Shown piece by piece: positions 1 to 6,284 of a stretch of DNA of 10,423 nt. Location of the stretch: NCBI GenBank assembly GCA_018623875.1, contig JAAZUZ010000047.1, positions 1 through 10,423 on the forward strand, given 5' to 3'. Under the pieces are notes generated by a model. It did no database searches. It was not told where the DNA came from and saw only the letters and a program-made list of their open reading frames with translations. The DNA is from Synechococcus sp. HW_metabat.21 (GTDB taxonomy: Bacteria; Cyanobacteriota; Cyanobacteriia; PCC-6307; Cyanobiaceae). The translations under genes were made by a program, and so were the position numbers. Position 1 is the first letter of the stretch; each line of letters starts with the position of its first letter.

Positions 1-226
1 GGGTGATGTGGTGCGGATCATGCGTCGCACCGTGGATCTCCTGGCCCAAATTCCCTACTGCGAGGCCATCAGCGAACAGCTGCGCACCAATGCCCGTGCC
101 GCGCTGAAAGCGATCAACCGCTTCCCCGTGCGCGAACCGATTGATGGGGCTGTGGCCAATGGCGATGGGGCCAATCCCGCCACCGCCCGCCAAGGCGAAA
201 CAGCGGCGCTTAATTCCGCGGCCTGA
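1..226 (+). CDS. Ski2-like RNA helicase, C-terminal end (partial)
   Basis: This is the 3' end of a larger gene that enters from the left edge; the frame opens at base 2 and stops with TGA at 224-226. The visible 74 residues begin GDVVRIMRRTVDLLAQIPYC, followed by a helical stretch ending in INRFPVREP. This resembles the last helices of the DSHCT domain, the C-terminal domain of Ski2/Mtr4-type superfamily II RNA helicases, where a G-D-V-V-R-hydrophobic-R-R-T-hydrophobic-D-L-L segment is typical. The final ~30 residues after VREP look like a low-complexity, Ala-rich tail. Family members unwind RNA for processing or decay. The helicase motifs themselves are outside the window, so the assignment rests on the C-terminal segment only. 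The last 17 bases overlap a small reverse-strand ORF. Confidence 0.7.
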   Translation, partial: GDVVRIMRRTVDLLAQIPYCEAISEQLRTNARAALKAINRFPVREPIDGAVANGDGANPATARQGETAALNSAA

Positions 227-323
227 GTACCAGCCAGACGATCAAAAGAAGCCCGGCGGTGCTGCCCACCGTGTAAAGCCAGTCGGCGTAGGGCGTCCAG
301 AACAGGGCGAAAGCTGCAGTCAT
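210..323 (-). CDS. possible 37-residue single-span membrane protein
   Basis: A short reverse-strand ORF starts with ATG at 321-323 and stops with TAA at 210-212. The predicted protein begins MTAAFALFWTPYADWLY, has a strongly hydrophobic segment from about residue 18 to 34 (GLLLIVWLVL near its end) and closes with a basic R-P-R-N tail. That pattern, one hydrophobic helix with basic residues on the end, is what a small membrane protein looks like. It fills most of the gap between the helicase gene and rlmH, and overlaps the helicase stop by 17 bases. No Shine-Dalgarno sequence is visible, but many cyanobacterial genes lack one. The reading frame continues upstream past the ATG through what would be antisense to rlmH, so the real start is uncertain. 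I recognise no family. It could also be a chance ORF. Confidence 0.4.
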   Translation of the reverse strand: MTAAFALFWTPYADWLYTVGSTAGLLLIVWLVLRPRN

Positions 324-347
324 GGGCGTGGGTAGCGTGGCCGCGTG

Positions 348-782
348 ATGAATCCGTCCCGCATCCGCATCCTGGCGGTGGGCAAGTTGCGCAAAAGCTG
401 GGTGCTTGAGGGGGCGTCCACCTTCCTCAAACGCCTGCCGGGATTGCAGGTCCTGGAGCTTCGCGATGCCGGGATGGCCAAGGAGTCTGAGGCCATCCTG
501 GCGGCCCTGAAACCCGACGAGCGCTTGGTGATCCTCACCGAAGAGGGCCAAACGCTGGATTCGGTGTCTTTGGCTCAGCGTCTAGAGGGGTCCGGATCGG
601 AGCGCCTGGCTTTTGTGATTGGCGGCGCTGAAGGGATTGATCCGGCTCTAAAAGCCCGGGCCAGTTGGCGCTTGAGCCTCTCGCCTATGACCTTTCCTCA
701 TGAGCTCGCCCGGTTGCTGCTGCTGGAGCAGCTCTACCGGGCGATGACGATTCAGCAGGGCGGGCCGTATCACAAGCCCTAG
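348..782 (+). CDS. rlmH: 23S rRNA (pseudouridine1915-N3)-methyltransferase RlmH
   Basis: The 144-residue product matches the RlmH (SPOUT-class) family, whose members methylate N3 of pseudouridine 1915 in helix 69 of 23S rRNA on the assembled ribosome, using S-adenosylmethionine. Visible motifs are the SAM-binding knot segment FVIGGAEG (residues 89-96) and the C-terminal family signature with L-S-x-M-T-F-P-H-E-L (110-120), E-Q-L-Y-R-A (127-132) and the terminal G-G-P-Y-H-K-P. The E. coli protein is about 155 residues, so this one is slightly short but complete. I chose the ATG at 348; a GTG lies immediately before it at 345 and would add one residue. The gene is convergent with purB, the two stop codons being 10 bases apart. 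Confidence 0.95.
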   Translation: MNPSRIRILAVGKLRKSWVLEGASTFLKRLPGLQVLELRDAGMAKESEAILAALKPDERLVILTEEGQTLDSVSLAQRLEGSGSERLAFVIGGAEGIDPALKARASWRLSLSPMTFPHELARLLLLEQLYRAMTIQQGGPYHKP

Positions 783-792
783 AGGGGGGCGA

Positions 793-2088
793 TCAGATCC
801 CGAGGCGCTTCCAAATCACATCCAGGTTGGCCTGGTGCAGATCGGTGGAGAAGCAGTCCGCCAGTTGCTCGGCGTTCAGGTGCGAGGTCACATCGGCATC
901 CGCTTCCAGGTTGGCCCGGAAGTTGCCGCCATCGGTGTTCCAGGCGGTGTGGGCGTTGCGCTGCACGATTCGGTAGGCGTCTTCGCGGCTGATGCCGGCC
1001 TCCACCAGGGCCAGCAGCACGCGCTGGCTGAAGACCACGCCGCCGTAGACGTTCATGTTGCGGGCCATGTTGCCGGGATAGACACCCAGGCCCTTCACGA
1101 CCGAGGTCATCTCCCGCAGCATGAAGTGCAGGGTGACCGAGCAGTCCGGCAGCATCATCCGTTCGACCGAGCTGTGGCTGATGTCCCGTTCGTGCCAGAG
1201 GGCACAGTTCTCAAGGGCCGCCACGACGTAGCTGCGCAGCACCCGCGCCAGACCGCTGATCCGCTCGCTGCGAATCGGGTTGCGCTTATGGGGCATGGCG
1301 GAGCTGCCCTTCTGACCCTTGGCAAAGTTCTCCTCGACCTCCAGGACGTCGGTGCGCTGCAGGTTGCGGATCTCTGTGGAGAAGCGCTCCAGGGCGGCGC
1401 CCACCAGGGCCAGGGTCTGGATGTATTCCGCGTGGCGATCGCGGGAAATGACCTGGGTGCTGGCGGTGTCGGGTACCAGGCCGAGCTTGGCGCAGGCGAT
1501 CTCCTCCACCCGGGGGTCGGTGTTGGCGTAGGTGCCCATGGCACCAGAGATTTGACCGACGCTGACCGCGGTTTCCAGGCGCTCGAGACGCTCCTGGTTG
1601 CGCACCACTTCAGCCAACCAGCCTGCGACCTTGAAGCCGAAGGTGATCGGTTCACCGTGGATGGCGTGGGAGCGGCCAATCATCACCGTGGCCTTGTGCT
1701 CCCGAGCCAGCACCCGCAGGGCGTCAGCCAGCAGATCGAGTTCCTGGCGCAGCAGCTTGACGGAGGCCTTCATCTGCAGGGCCACACCGGTGTCAAGGAC
1801 ATCGGAGCTGGTCATCCCCACGTGGATGTGGCGACCGGCGTCACCCACGTGCTCGTTGACGTTGGTGAGGAAGGCGATCACGTCATGGCGAACTTCAGCC
1901 TCGATCTCGAGGATCCGCTCGACGCTGAAGCTGGCTTTCTCTTTAATCGTGGCGACGGCCTCTGCCGGGACGCGGCCCAGCTCGCAGTTGGCTTCGGTGG
2001 CCGCAATCTCCACATCGAGCCAGCTTTGGAATTTCGCCTGCTCGCTCCAGATGGCGCCCATCTCGGGCAGGGTGTAACGCTCGATCAA
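793..2088 (-). CDS. purB: adenylosuccinate lyase PurB
   Basis: The 431-residue product is adenylosuccinate lyase, which removes fumarate from SAICAR and from adenylosuccinate, two steps in purine nucleotide synthesis. It shows the fumarase/aspartase superfamily signature SSAMPHKRNP at residues 262-271, the TSSD motif at 93-96, and histidines at 68 and 141 matching the two catalytic-site histidines known in the Bacillus enzyme, which is also 431 residues long. The N-terminus (MIERYTLPEMGAIW) aligns with the usual family start, yet the codon there is TTG (2086-2088). The upstream in-frame stop at 2107-2109 leaves no ATG or GTG before it, and the next ATG would delete nine conserved residues, so TTG is the likely start. 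A 76-residue unknown gene lies 52 bases upstream on the same strand and may be cotranscribed. Confidence 0.97.
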   Translation of the reverse strand: MIERYTLPEMGAIWSEQAKFQSWLDVEIAATEANCELGRVPAEAVATIKEKASFSVERILEIEAEVRHDVIAFLTNVNEHVGDAGRHIHVGMTSSDVLDTGVALQMKASVKLLRQELDLLADALRVLAREHKATVMIGRSHAIHGEPITFGFKVAGWLAEVVRNQERLERLETAVSVGQISGAMGTYANTDPRVEEIACAKLGLVPDTASTQVISRDRHAEYIQTLALVGAALERFSTEIRNLQRTDVLEVEENFAKGQKGSSAMPHKRNPIRSERISGLARVLRSYVVAALENCALWHERDISHSSVERMMLPDCSVTLHFMLREMTSVVKGLGVYPGNMARNMNVYGGVVFSQRVLLALVEAGISREDAYRIVQRNAHTAWNTDGGNFRANLEADADVTSHLNAEQLADCFSTDLHQANLDVIWKRLGI

Positions 2089-2140
2089 GGCCGCGCCTGG
2101 CTCACATCAAGACCAATGTATGGAATGGCCTTTCGGGGCC

Positions 2141-2371
2141 TTAGGCGGCGCTGGTGAGCTTGTGGTGCTCGACCTCCCACTGCACGAGGGGCCCCCAGGC
2201 CTGTTGCTGGACCCAGCAGCGCCCTCCGCGGCAGCGCAGCAGCTGGAACGGAGGCAGATCCGAGGGCTGATTGCGCAGTTTCACAAAGCTGCCCGGTTGC
2301 AGCAGCTCGACCACCTTCGGCTGATGGGAGTTGGGAGTTCGGGCCACGGCGGTCCCCCGCGTTTGAGACAT
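2141..2371 (-). CDS. conserved hypothetical protein, 76 residues
   Basis: A small soluble protein that I do not recognise as a named family, although it resembles short proteins annotated as hypothetical in picocyanobacteria (from memory). It begins MSQTRGTAVARTPNSHQPK, probably a flexible basic leader, followed from about residue 20 by a compact part with VVELLQPGSFVKLRNQPSD, then FQLLRCRGGRCWVQQQAWG and a VQWEVEHHKL end. The alternating hydrophobic pattern suggests a small beta-rich fold, and the two cysteines in R-C-R-G-G-R-C-W are close enough for a disulfide or metal site, though no second Cys pair is present. The ATG at 2369-2371 has a GAGG directly against it, closer than a normal Shine-Dalgarno spacing. 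It is co-directional with purB, 52 bases ahead of it, and divergent from tlyA. No function can be assigned. Confidence 0.75.
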   Translation of the reverse strand: MSQTRGTAVARTPNSHQPKVVELLQPGSFVKLRNQPSDLPPFQLLRCRGGRCWVQQQAWGPLVQWEVEHHKLTSAA

Positions 2372-2486
2372 CCTCAGGAGTGTTCCCAGGGAACCTTGAT
2401 CAGCACCGGTTTTTATTCCGTTTCGCTTTGAGCTTTGTGATCAAACGGGCGTGCGGCACGATGCAGAGGTGCTGGGCCGCTGTCCG

Positions 2487-3320
2487 ATGGGTCGAAAGCG
2501 ACGCTTGGATTTGCAGTTGGTGGAGCTGGGGCTTGTCGCCTCCCGCCAGCAGGCGCAGCAGCTGATCCGCGCCGGCAAGGTCCGCAGTGGTGATCGGATC
2601 CTCGACAAGCCCGGTCTTGAGGTCCTGCCGGAGTTGGAGCTCCAGGTGGAGCAGCCCCAGCGTTTTGTCTCCCGGGGCGGTGAAAAGTTGTTGGCGGCCG
2701 TTGAGGCCTTTCCGTTGGCCCTCGAGCAGCGGGTCTGCCTCGATGGCGGGATCTCCACGGGCGGATTCACCGATTGCTTGCTGCAGCACGGAGCGGCCCG
2801 GGTCTACGGCGTGGATGTGGGCTACGGCCAAACCGCCTGGAGCCTGCGCACCGACGAGCGCTTGGTGCTGAAGGAGCGCACGAACTTGCGCCATCTCCAA
2901 CCTGAGGACCTCTATGGGGAGGGGGATGTCTGGCCTGATTTAGCCGTGGCGGATGTCTCCTTCATCCGTTTGGCCTTGGTGCTTCCAGCCTTGGGCCGCT
3001 TGTTGCAGAGCGAGCGCCGTGAGGCAGTTCTTTTGGTGAAGCCCCAATTTGAGGTGGGGAAAGAGCGTGTCGGCAAAGGCGGTGTGGTTCGCGATCCCTT
3101 GGCCCATGCCGATGCCATCGCTGGGGTGATCACGGCCGCCGAAGCCGAGGGTTGGCGCAGTTGCGGGGTGGTGGCCTCACCCATCACCGGACCGGCGGGG
3201 AATCACGAGTACCTGCTCTGGCTGCGCGCTGGAGCCTGGGGTACGCAAGAGAAAACCTCCGAATGCCCGCCTGACGGGGAGGGCATTCGGAGGTTGGTCG
3301 AGCTGACCTTGGCGGGCTAA
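2487..3320 (+). CDS. tlyA: TlyA-family rRNA 2'-O-methyltransferase
   Basis: The 277-residue protein has an N-terminal S4 RNA-binding domain (about residues 5-60, RLDLQLVELGLVASRQQAQQ at the start) followed by an FtsJ-like methyltransferase domain. Visible landmarks are the SRGGEKL motif (62-68), the SAM-binding loop DGGISTGGFTD (86-96), ADVSFI (155-160), LVKPQFE (183-189) and the NHEYLLWLR strand near 239-247. K67, D156, K185 and E241 fit the K-D-K-E tetrad of 2'-O-methyltransferases. Characterised TlyA proteins methylate cytidines in 16S and/or 23S rRNA; some homologues have also been described as hemolysins. I chose the ATG at 2487 because the family usually begins a few residues before R-L-D; a GTG at 2451 would add 12 residues. 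About 30 residues follow the domain end, and the sequence coding for them contains the glnB terminator. It converges on glnB with one base between stops. Confidence 0.93.
   Translation: MGRKRRLDLQLVELGLVASRQQAQQLIRAGKVRSGDRILDKPGLEVLPELELQVEQPQRFVSRGGEKLLAAVEAFPLALEQRVCLDGGISTGGFTDCLLQHGAARVYGVDVGYGQTAWSLRTDERLVLKERTNLRHLQPEDLYGEGDVWPDLAVADVSFIRLALVLPALGRLLQSERREAVLLVKPQFEVGKERVGKGGVVRDPLAHADAIAGVITAAEAEGWRSCGVVASPITGPAGNHEYLLWLRAGAWGTQEKTSECPPDGEGIRRLVELTLAG
3254..3295 (-). terminator. glnB intrinsic terminator inside tlyA coding sequence
   Basis: A perfect 15-base-pair inverted repeat pairs 3254-3268 with 3281-3295 around a 12-base loop. Read on the - strand, the stem is followed at once by a TTTTC tract, the layout of a rho-independent terminator for glnB, whose stop codon is 26 bases upstream. 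On the + strand there is no T tract after the stem, so it is not expected to stop tlyA transcription efficiently. The whole element lies within codons for the tlyA C-terminal tail. Confidence 0.85.
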
Positions 3321-3321
3321 C

Positions 3322-3660
3322 TCAGATGGCGCTGCTGTCCTTGTCGCCGGTGCGGATCCGCACAACGGACTCCACAGGGCTGATGAAGATCTTGCCGTCG
3401 CCGATTTCGCCGGTGCGGGCGGCTTCTTGGATGGCCGTCACCACGGTGTCGACGCGGGCGTCATCCACCACGATCTCCAGCTTGAGTTTCTGCAGGAACT
3501 CAACGGTGAATTCAGAGCCGCGGTAGCGCTCGACTTGGCCCTTCTGGCGACCAAAGCCGCGCACCTCGCTCACGGTCATGCCGACGATGCCGGCGTTCAC
3601 CAGGGCCAGCTTCACGTCTTCGAGCTTGAAGGGGCGAATGATGGCCTCGATCTTTTTCAT
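3322..3660 (-). CDS. glnB: nitrogen regulatory protein PII (GlnB)
   Basis: The 112-residue protein is a full-length PII signal transducer, very close to cyanobacterial GlnB. PII trimers sense 2-oxoglutarate and ATP/ADP and, in cyanobacteria, control N-acetylglutamate kinase and the NtcA coactivator PipX, among other targets. Visible elements are the N-terminal MKKIEAIIRPFKL, the T-loop around residues 37-55 including RYRGSE, K58 and R9 expected near the ligand site, the B-loop TGEIGDGK (83-90) and the C-terminal RIRTG (101-105). F11 and E85, which contact N-acetylglutamate kinase in the S. elongatus complex, are present. Ser49, the phosphorylation site in S. elongatus, is kept, but residue 51, Tyr in the well-studied homologues, is Phe here. 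The gene is monocistronic: its terminator lies inside tlyA, and it is divergent from queF. Confidence 0.97.
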   Translation of the reverse strand: MKKIEAIIRPFKLEDVKLALVNAGIVGMTVSEVRGFGRQKGQVERYRGSEFTVEFLQKLKLEIVVDDARVDTVVTAIQEAARTGEIGDGKIFISPVESVVRIRTGDKDSSAI

Positions 3661-3734
3661 GGCTCAGGGCTGGAGTGGGGGAATTCTCTCAGGAAAATTC
3701 GATGAGCGAAGGTTTTTGAGGACCTTCTGAAGGC

Positions 3735-3776
3735 ATTACGGCGCAGTCCTAAGGCTGCTGATGTGACCGTTGCTAC
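3735..3776 (-). promoter_or_regulatory. candidate NtcA-activated promoter of glnB
   Basis: On the - strand a GTA-N8-CAC element (3763-3776) is one base from the NtcA consensus GTA-N8-TAC. Exactly 22 bases further on is CGTAAT (3735-3740), a 4-of-6 match to the -10 hexamer, which is the spacing known for class II NtcA promoters. This would put the transcription start near 3728 and give glnB a leader of about 68 bases. glnB is a known NtcA target in cyanobacteria. Both elements are imperfect, and the -10 lacks the usual TA at its first two positions. Confidence 0.4.
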
Positions 3777-3831
3777 AGCCGTGGCCGAAGGGCTGCGATG
3801 CGTAGCATCCAACCTCAGGACGAGCGCTTGG

Positions 3832-4236
3832 ATGACTGCGACCGCAACAACCCGTACCCCCCTCTACGGCGAGCGTGCCATTGCTGAGGCGGAGCTGATC
3901 TGCTTCGACAACCCCCGGCCGGAGCGCCCCTATGAGGTCTCGATCACCCTGCCGGAATTCACCTGTAAGTGCCCGTTCTCGGGTTACCCCGATTTCGCGA
4001 CCCTCCGCTTGATGTATCAACCCGGTCCGCGGGTGATGGAGCTCAAGGCGATCAAGCTCTACGTGAACAGCTACCGCGACCAGTCGATCTCCCATGAGGA
4101 GGTCACGAACCGGATCCTGGATGACTTCGTGGCGGCCTGCGCTCCGGTCTGGATGCAGTTGGAGGCCGATTTCAACCCCCGCGGCAACGTCCACACCGTG
4201 ATCCGGGCCAGCCACGGCACCCGTCAGCCCTGCTGA
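3832..4236 (+). CDS. queF: NADPH-dependent 7-cyano-7-deazaguanine reductase QueF
   Basis: The 134-residue product is a short-form (type I) QueF, a tunnel-fold enzyme that reduces the nitrile of preQ0 to the amine preQ1 for queuosine modification of tRNA. The QueF motif ELKAIKLYVNSYRD is at residues 70-83. The catalytic cysteine is C47 in CKCPFSGYPDFA, with the partner aspartate D54 seven residues later, the same spacing as Cys55/Asp62 in B. subtilis. The residue before P-D is Tyr where the Bacillus protein has Gln. The ATG at 3832 gives the start typical of the family and has AGGA about 11 bases upstream; longer in-frame starts back to 3763 would run through the glnB/queF regulatory region. 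The gene is divergent from glnB and its last 13 bases overlap the convergent ccs1. Confidence 0.95.
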   Translation: MTATATTRTPLYGERAIAEAELICFDNPRPERPYEVSITLPEFTCKCPFSGYPDFATLRLMYQPGPRVMELKAIKLYVNSYRDQSISHEEVTNRILDDFVAACAPVWMQLEADFNPRGNVHTVIRASHGTRQPC

Positions 4237-5504
4237 ACCTCGGCGATCAGCAGGGGGAGTTCATTGGCCAGGGCGGTCAGGTTGCGATTGCAGAGGCCGG
4301 CCACGTGCAGCTTTTGGTTGCCGGCTTCGGCGATCGCCCAGATCTGACGTGTTGCGATCAGGCTCAGGGCACCGCCAACGAGGGCGATGGCGAATCCGCC
4401 GTAGACCAGGGGAACGCCGGGGTCTCGTTTGAGCAGGATGCCGCTGGCCGGGATGACCCCCGCGACCCGGAGCGGGATCCCTTCCACCTCAACGGCTTCC
4501 CCGCCGGGAATGAGGTTGGCCAGGATCTCGGCATCGGCCGAATAAGCCGTGACGGGCCCTTGCTCACTGGAGAGGGCCAGCAGCACGGGGTTGCTGCCAT
4601 CGGGCCGCGTCGGTAAGACGATCCCCCAGACCTGTTCCCCCAGCTGGGGGAAGCTCTGGAGCGGTAGCTCCAGGATCGGACTTTTGCCGAGTTGCACCTG
4701 CAGGGCGGAGAGGGCCCAGTCCGCCTGGTAAAGGGTCATGCCGCGGTAGCGCAGCGGGTGGTTGACGCTGATTTCGGCGTTGGAGGCCTCTTGACCCTGT
4801 CCGGGGGTCAATTTGAGCAGGGAGCTGAATTGCTCAGGCCGTCCCGCCGGGTCCCGCTCGACGCCAAAGCGCTCCAGGCTGACGCTGACCTGGGTTTCAC
4901 CTCGGCTGTTCAGCAGCTCCAGTTCATTTCCGGGGGCAAGAAAGCGTTCCATGCGCTGGCCGCCGAGGGAGCCCCAGGCAGCGCCCACCATCAGCACGAC
5001 CAATCCGGCGTGAACGAGTAGGGGGCCGACCCGTCCCAGAACGCCCTTGCGGGCGGCCAGGCGGTCGCCCTGTGGTTGGAGTTCCCAGCCGCGGGCTTGG
5101 AGCAGACCCTCAAGACGCGACAGGCTGGCCTTGGAGTCACTGACGCTGATGGTTTCAGCCAGGGTCAGCTTGCTCAGCTGCCGCGGGGTCTGGTAATCGA
5201 TCCAGCGCAGGGCAGCCTGCAGCGCCGGCCACTGGCGGCGCCAGCTGCAGAGGATCAGCGCAAGGCCCAGCCAGGCCAGAAGGGCTAGGAACCAGCTGCT
5301 CGAATACACGTGATCCAGCTGGAGCGCCAGGATGGCGTCGCCATCGAACAGGCCCAGCCAGGGCTCCGCGTCATAGACCCGGTGGTACAACGCGGCGGCT
5401 TCCTTCTGGGGCACAAAGGTGCCCAGTCCGCTGGCCGCGGCGATCAGGATCAAGAGGCCGATGGCCACCCGTAGGTCGGAGATCCAGGCGATCAGTCGCT
5501 TCAT
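4224..5504 (-). CDS. ccs1: cytochrome c biogenesis protein Ccs1/ResB
   Basis: The 426-residue protein is a Ccs1 (ResB-family) component of System II cytochrome c maturation, which with CcsA carries haem to the lumenal side and ligates it to apocytochromes such as c6 and cytochrome f. Hydrophobic segments lie at about residues 13-31, 70-88, 155-177 and 365-384, with a large lumenal domain between the third and fourth, as expected for the family. The N-terminal SDLRVAIGLLILIAAASGLGT and the LLVHAGLVVLMVGAAWG span with H165, at the position of a conserved membrane histidine, are characteristic. The length is normal for cyanobacteria. It starts with ATG, without an evident Shine-Dalgarno, 46 bases after ccdA, and is probably in one transcript with ftsW and ccdA. 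Its 3' end overlaps queF by 13 bases. Often also named ccsB or resB. Confidence 0.95.
   Translation of the reverse strand: MKRLIAWISDLRVAIGLLILIAAASGLGTFVPQKEAAALYHRVYDAEPWLGLFDGDAILALQLDHVYSSSWFLALLAWLGLALILCSWRRQWPALQAALRWIDYQTPRQLSKLTLAETISVSDSKASLSRLEGLLQARGWELQPQGDRLAARKGVLGRVGPLLVHAGLVVLMVGAAWGSLGGQRMERFLAPGNELELLNSRGETQVSVSLERFGVERDPAGRPEQFSSLLKLTPGQGQEASNAEISVNHPLRYRGMTLYQADWALSALQVQLGKSPILELPLQSFPQLGEQVWGIVLPTRPDGSNPVLLALSSEQGPVTAYSADAEILANLIPGGEAVEVEGIPLRVAGVIPASGILLKRDPGVPLVYGGFAIALVGGALSLIATRQIWAIAEAGNQKLHVAGLCNRNLTALANELPLLIAEVQQG
4228..4255. other. hairpin at the overlapping ends of queF and ccs1
   Basis: A perfect 9-base-pair inverted repeat (4228-4236 with 4247-4255, 10-base loop) begins two bases after the ccs1 stop (complement of 4224-4226) and includes the queF TGA (4234-4236). 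Neither side has a T tract, so it is not a classical intrinsic terminator, but its position suggests a 3'-end structure for one or both transcripts. Confidence 0.45.
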
Positions 5505-5550
5505 CAGGGGGTGGAAGGGCCGGTGTGAGGGTGTTGGCGGACCGAGAGGT

Positions 5551-6276
5551 TTAGGTCCAGCGGGCCAAGAGGGTCAGGCAGCCGGTCACGAGCAGAACGA
5601 CTCCGCTGATGGGGGGCACCCATTGGCCGACGGAGCGCAGAGCGAGTAGCCGGGGTGCCCAGGCTGCGGCGGTGCCCGCCAGCAGCAGCGGCATGACCTG
5701 GCCCGCTGCGAAGGCCGTGAGCAAGAGAGCCCCGGTCAGGGGTGTGCCCGATTGGGCGATCCAGGCAAGAAGGACCGCGAGGACAGGGGTGGTGCAGGGG
5801 GAGGCGGCCAGGCCGAAGGCAAGGCCCGCGGCGATCGGCGCGAGGGCCGGCGGGACCCGCTGACGCCATTGCTCTGGATCAGGGCCCGCTGGAAGCTGCA
5901 GCGGCACCAGGCCGAGCAGATTGAGTCCCATCAGGACTGCCAAGAGGGCAACAAGTGTCGGCACGATGCCGGGGACTTGGCCATAGATCCGGCCTAAGGC
6001 GCCACTGCCGAGGCCGAGAAGGACCAGGGAGCCGACGATGCCGCTGCAAAAGCTCAGACTGCGGGCCCAGGGACGCTGAGCCCCGCCATCAAAGCCAGCC
6101 AGGTAAGCCAGCGTCACCGGCAGCAGCGATAGCGAGCAGGGGCCGAGGCTGGTGAGCAGACCGCCAGCGAAGACCAAAGCGATGGTCAGCGGCCCCGGAT
6201 GGGCCAGGGAACCGCTTAGCAGCTGCTCACCACTGCGGGCCCAATCCGCCAAGGCCAGCATCAAGAGGTCCGCCAC
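5551..6276 (-). CDS. ccdA: thiol-disulfide transporter CcdA
   Basis: The 241-residue polytopic membrane protein is CcdA, the short DsbD-like transporter that passes reducing equivalents from stromal/cytoplasmic thioredoxin across the membrane to keep apocytochrome c and CcsX-type thioredoxins reduced in System II maturation. Two conserved cysteine motifs are present: C47 in SLGPCSLSLLP and C161 in ASPCTTPVLAVLL, the pair that forms the redox centre in the family. About six hydrophobic helices alternate with short loops. The start is GTG at 6274-6276, 8 bases after the ftsW stop; an ATG five codons in is the alternative. No Shine-Dalgarno is visible, so translational coupling to ftsW is plausible. 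Downstream by 46 bases is ccs1, its pathway partner, which supports the call. Confidence 0.95.
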   Translation of the reverse strand: MADLLMLALADWARSGEQLLSGSLAHPGPLTIALVFAGGLLTSLGPCSLSLLPVTLAYLAGFDGGAQRPWARSLSFCSGIVGSLVLLGLGSGALGRIYGQVPGIVPTLVALLAVLMGLNLLGLVPLQLPAGPDPEQWRQRVPPALAPIAAGLAFGLAASPCTTPVLAVLLAWIAQSGTPLTGALLLTAFAAGQVMPLLLAGTAAAWAPRLLALRSVGQWVPPISGVVLLVTGCLTLLARWT

Positions 6277-6284
6277 GCGAGGGG

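Noticed and set aside
835..2157. 440-codon + strand open frame, longer than purB on the opposite strand
   Set aside because: Antisense shadow of a G+C-rich gene. The translation is Gly/His/Val-rich with no recognisable motif, whereas the reverse strand gives a full, motif-complete adenylosuccinate lyase.
2396..2444. Two TGATCA palindromes 41 bases apart (2397-2402 and 2438-2443) between the 76-residue gene and tlyA
   Set aside because: A 6-base palindrome occurring twice in over 100 bases is weak evidence for an operator; no known regulator motif fits.
3797..3809. GATGC-GTA-GCATC hairpin before queF, considered as a preQ1 riboswitch
   Set aside because: Only a 5-bp stem with a 3-base loop; the A-rich tail and pseudoknot partner of preQ1-I aptamers are absent, and it is not arranged around the ribosome-binding site.
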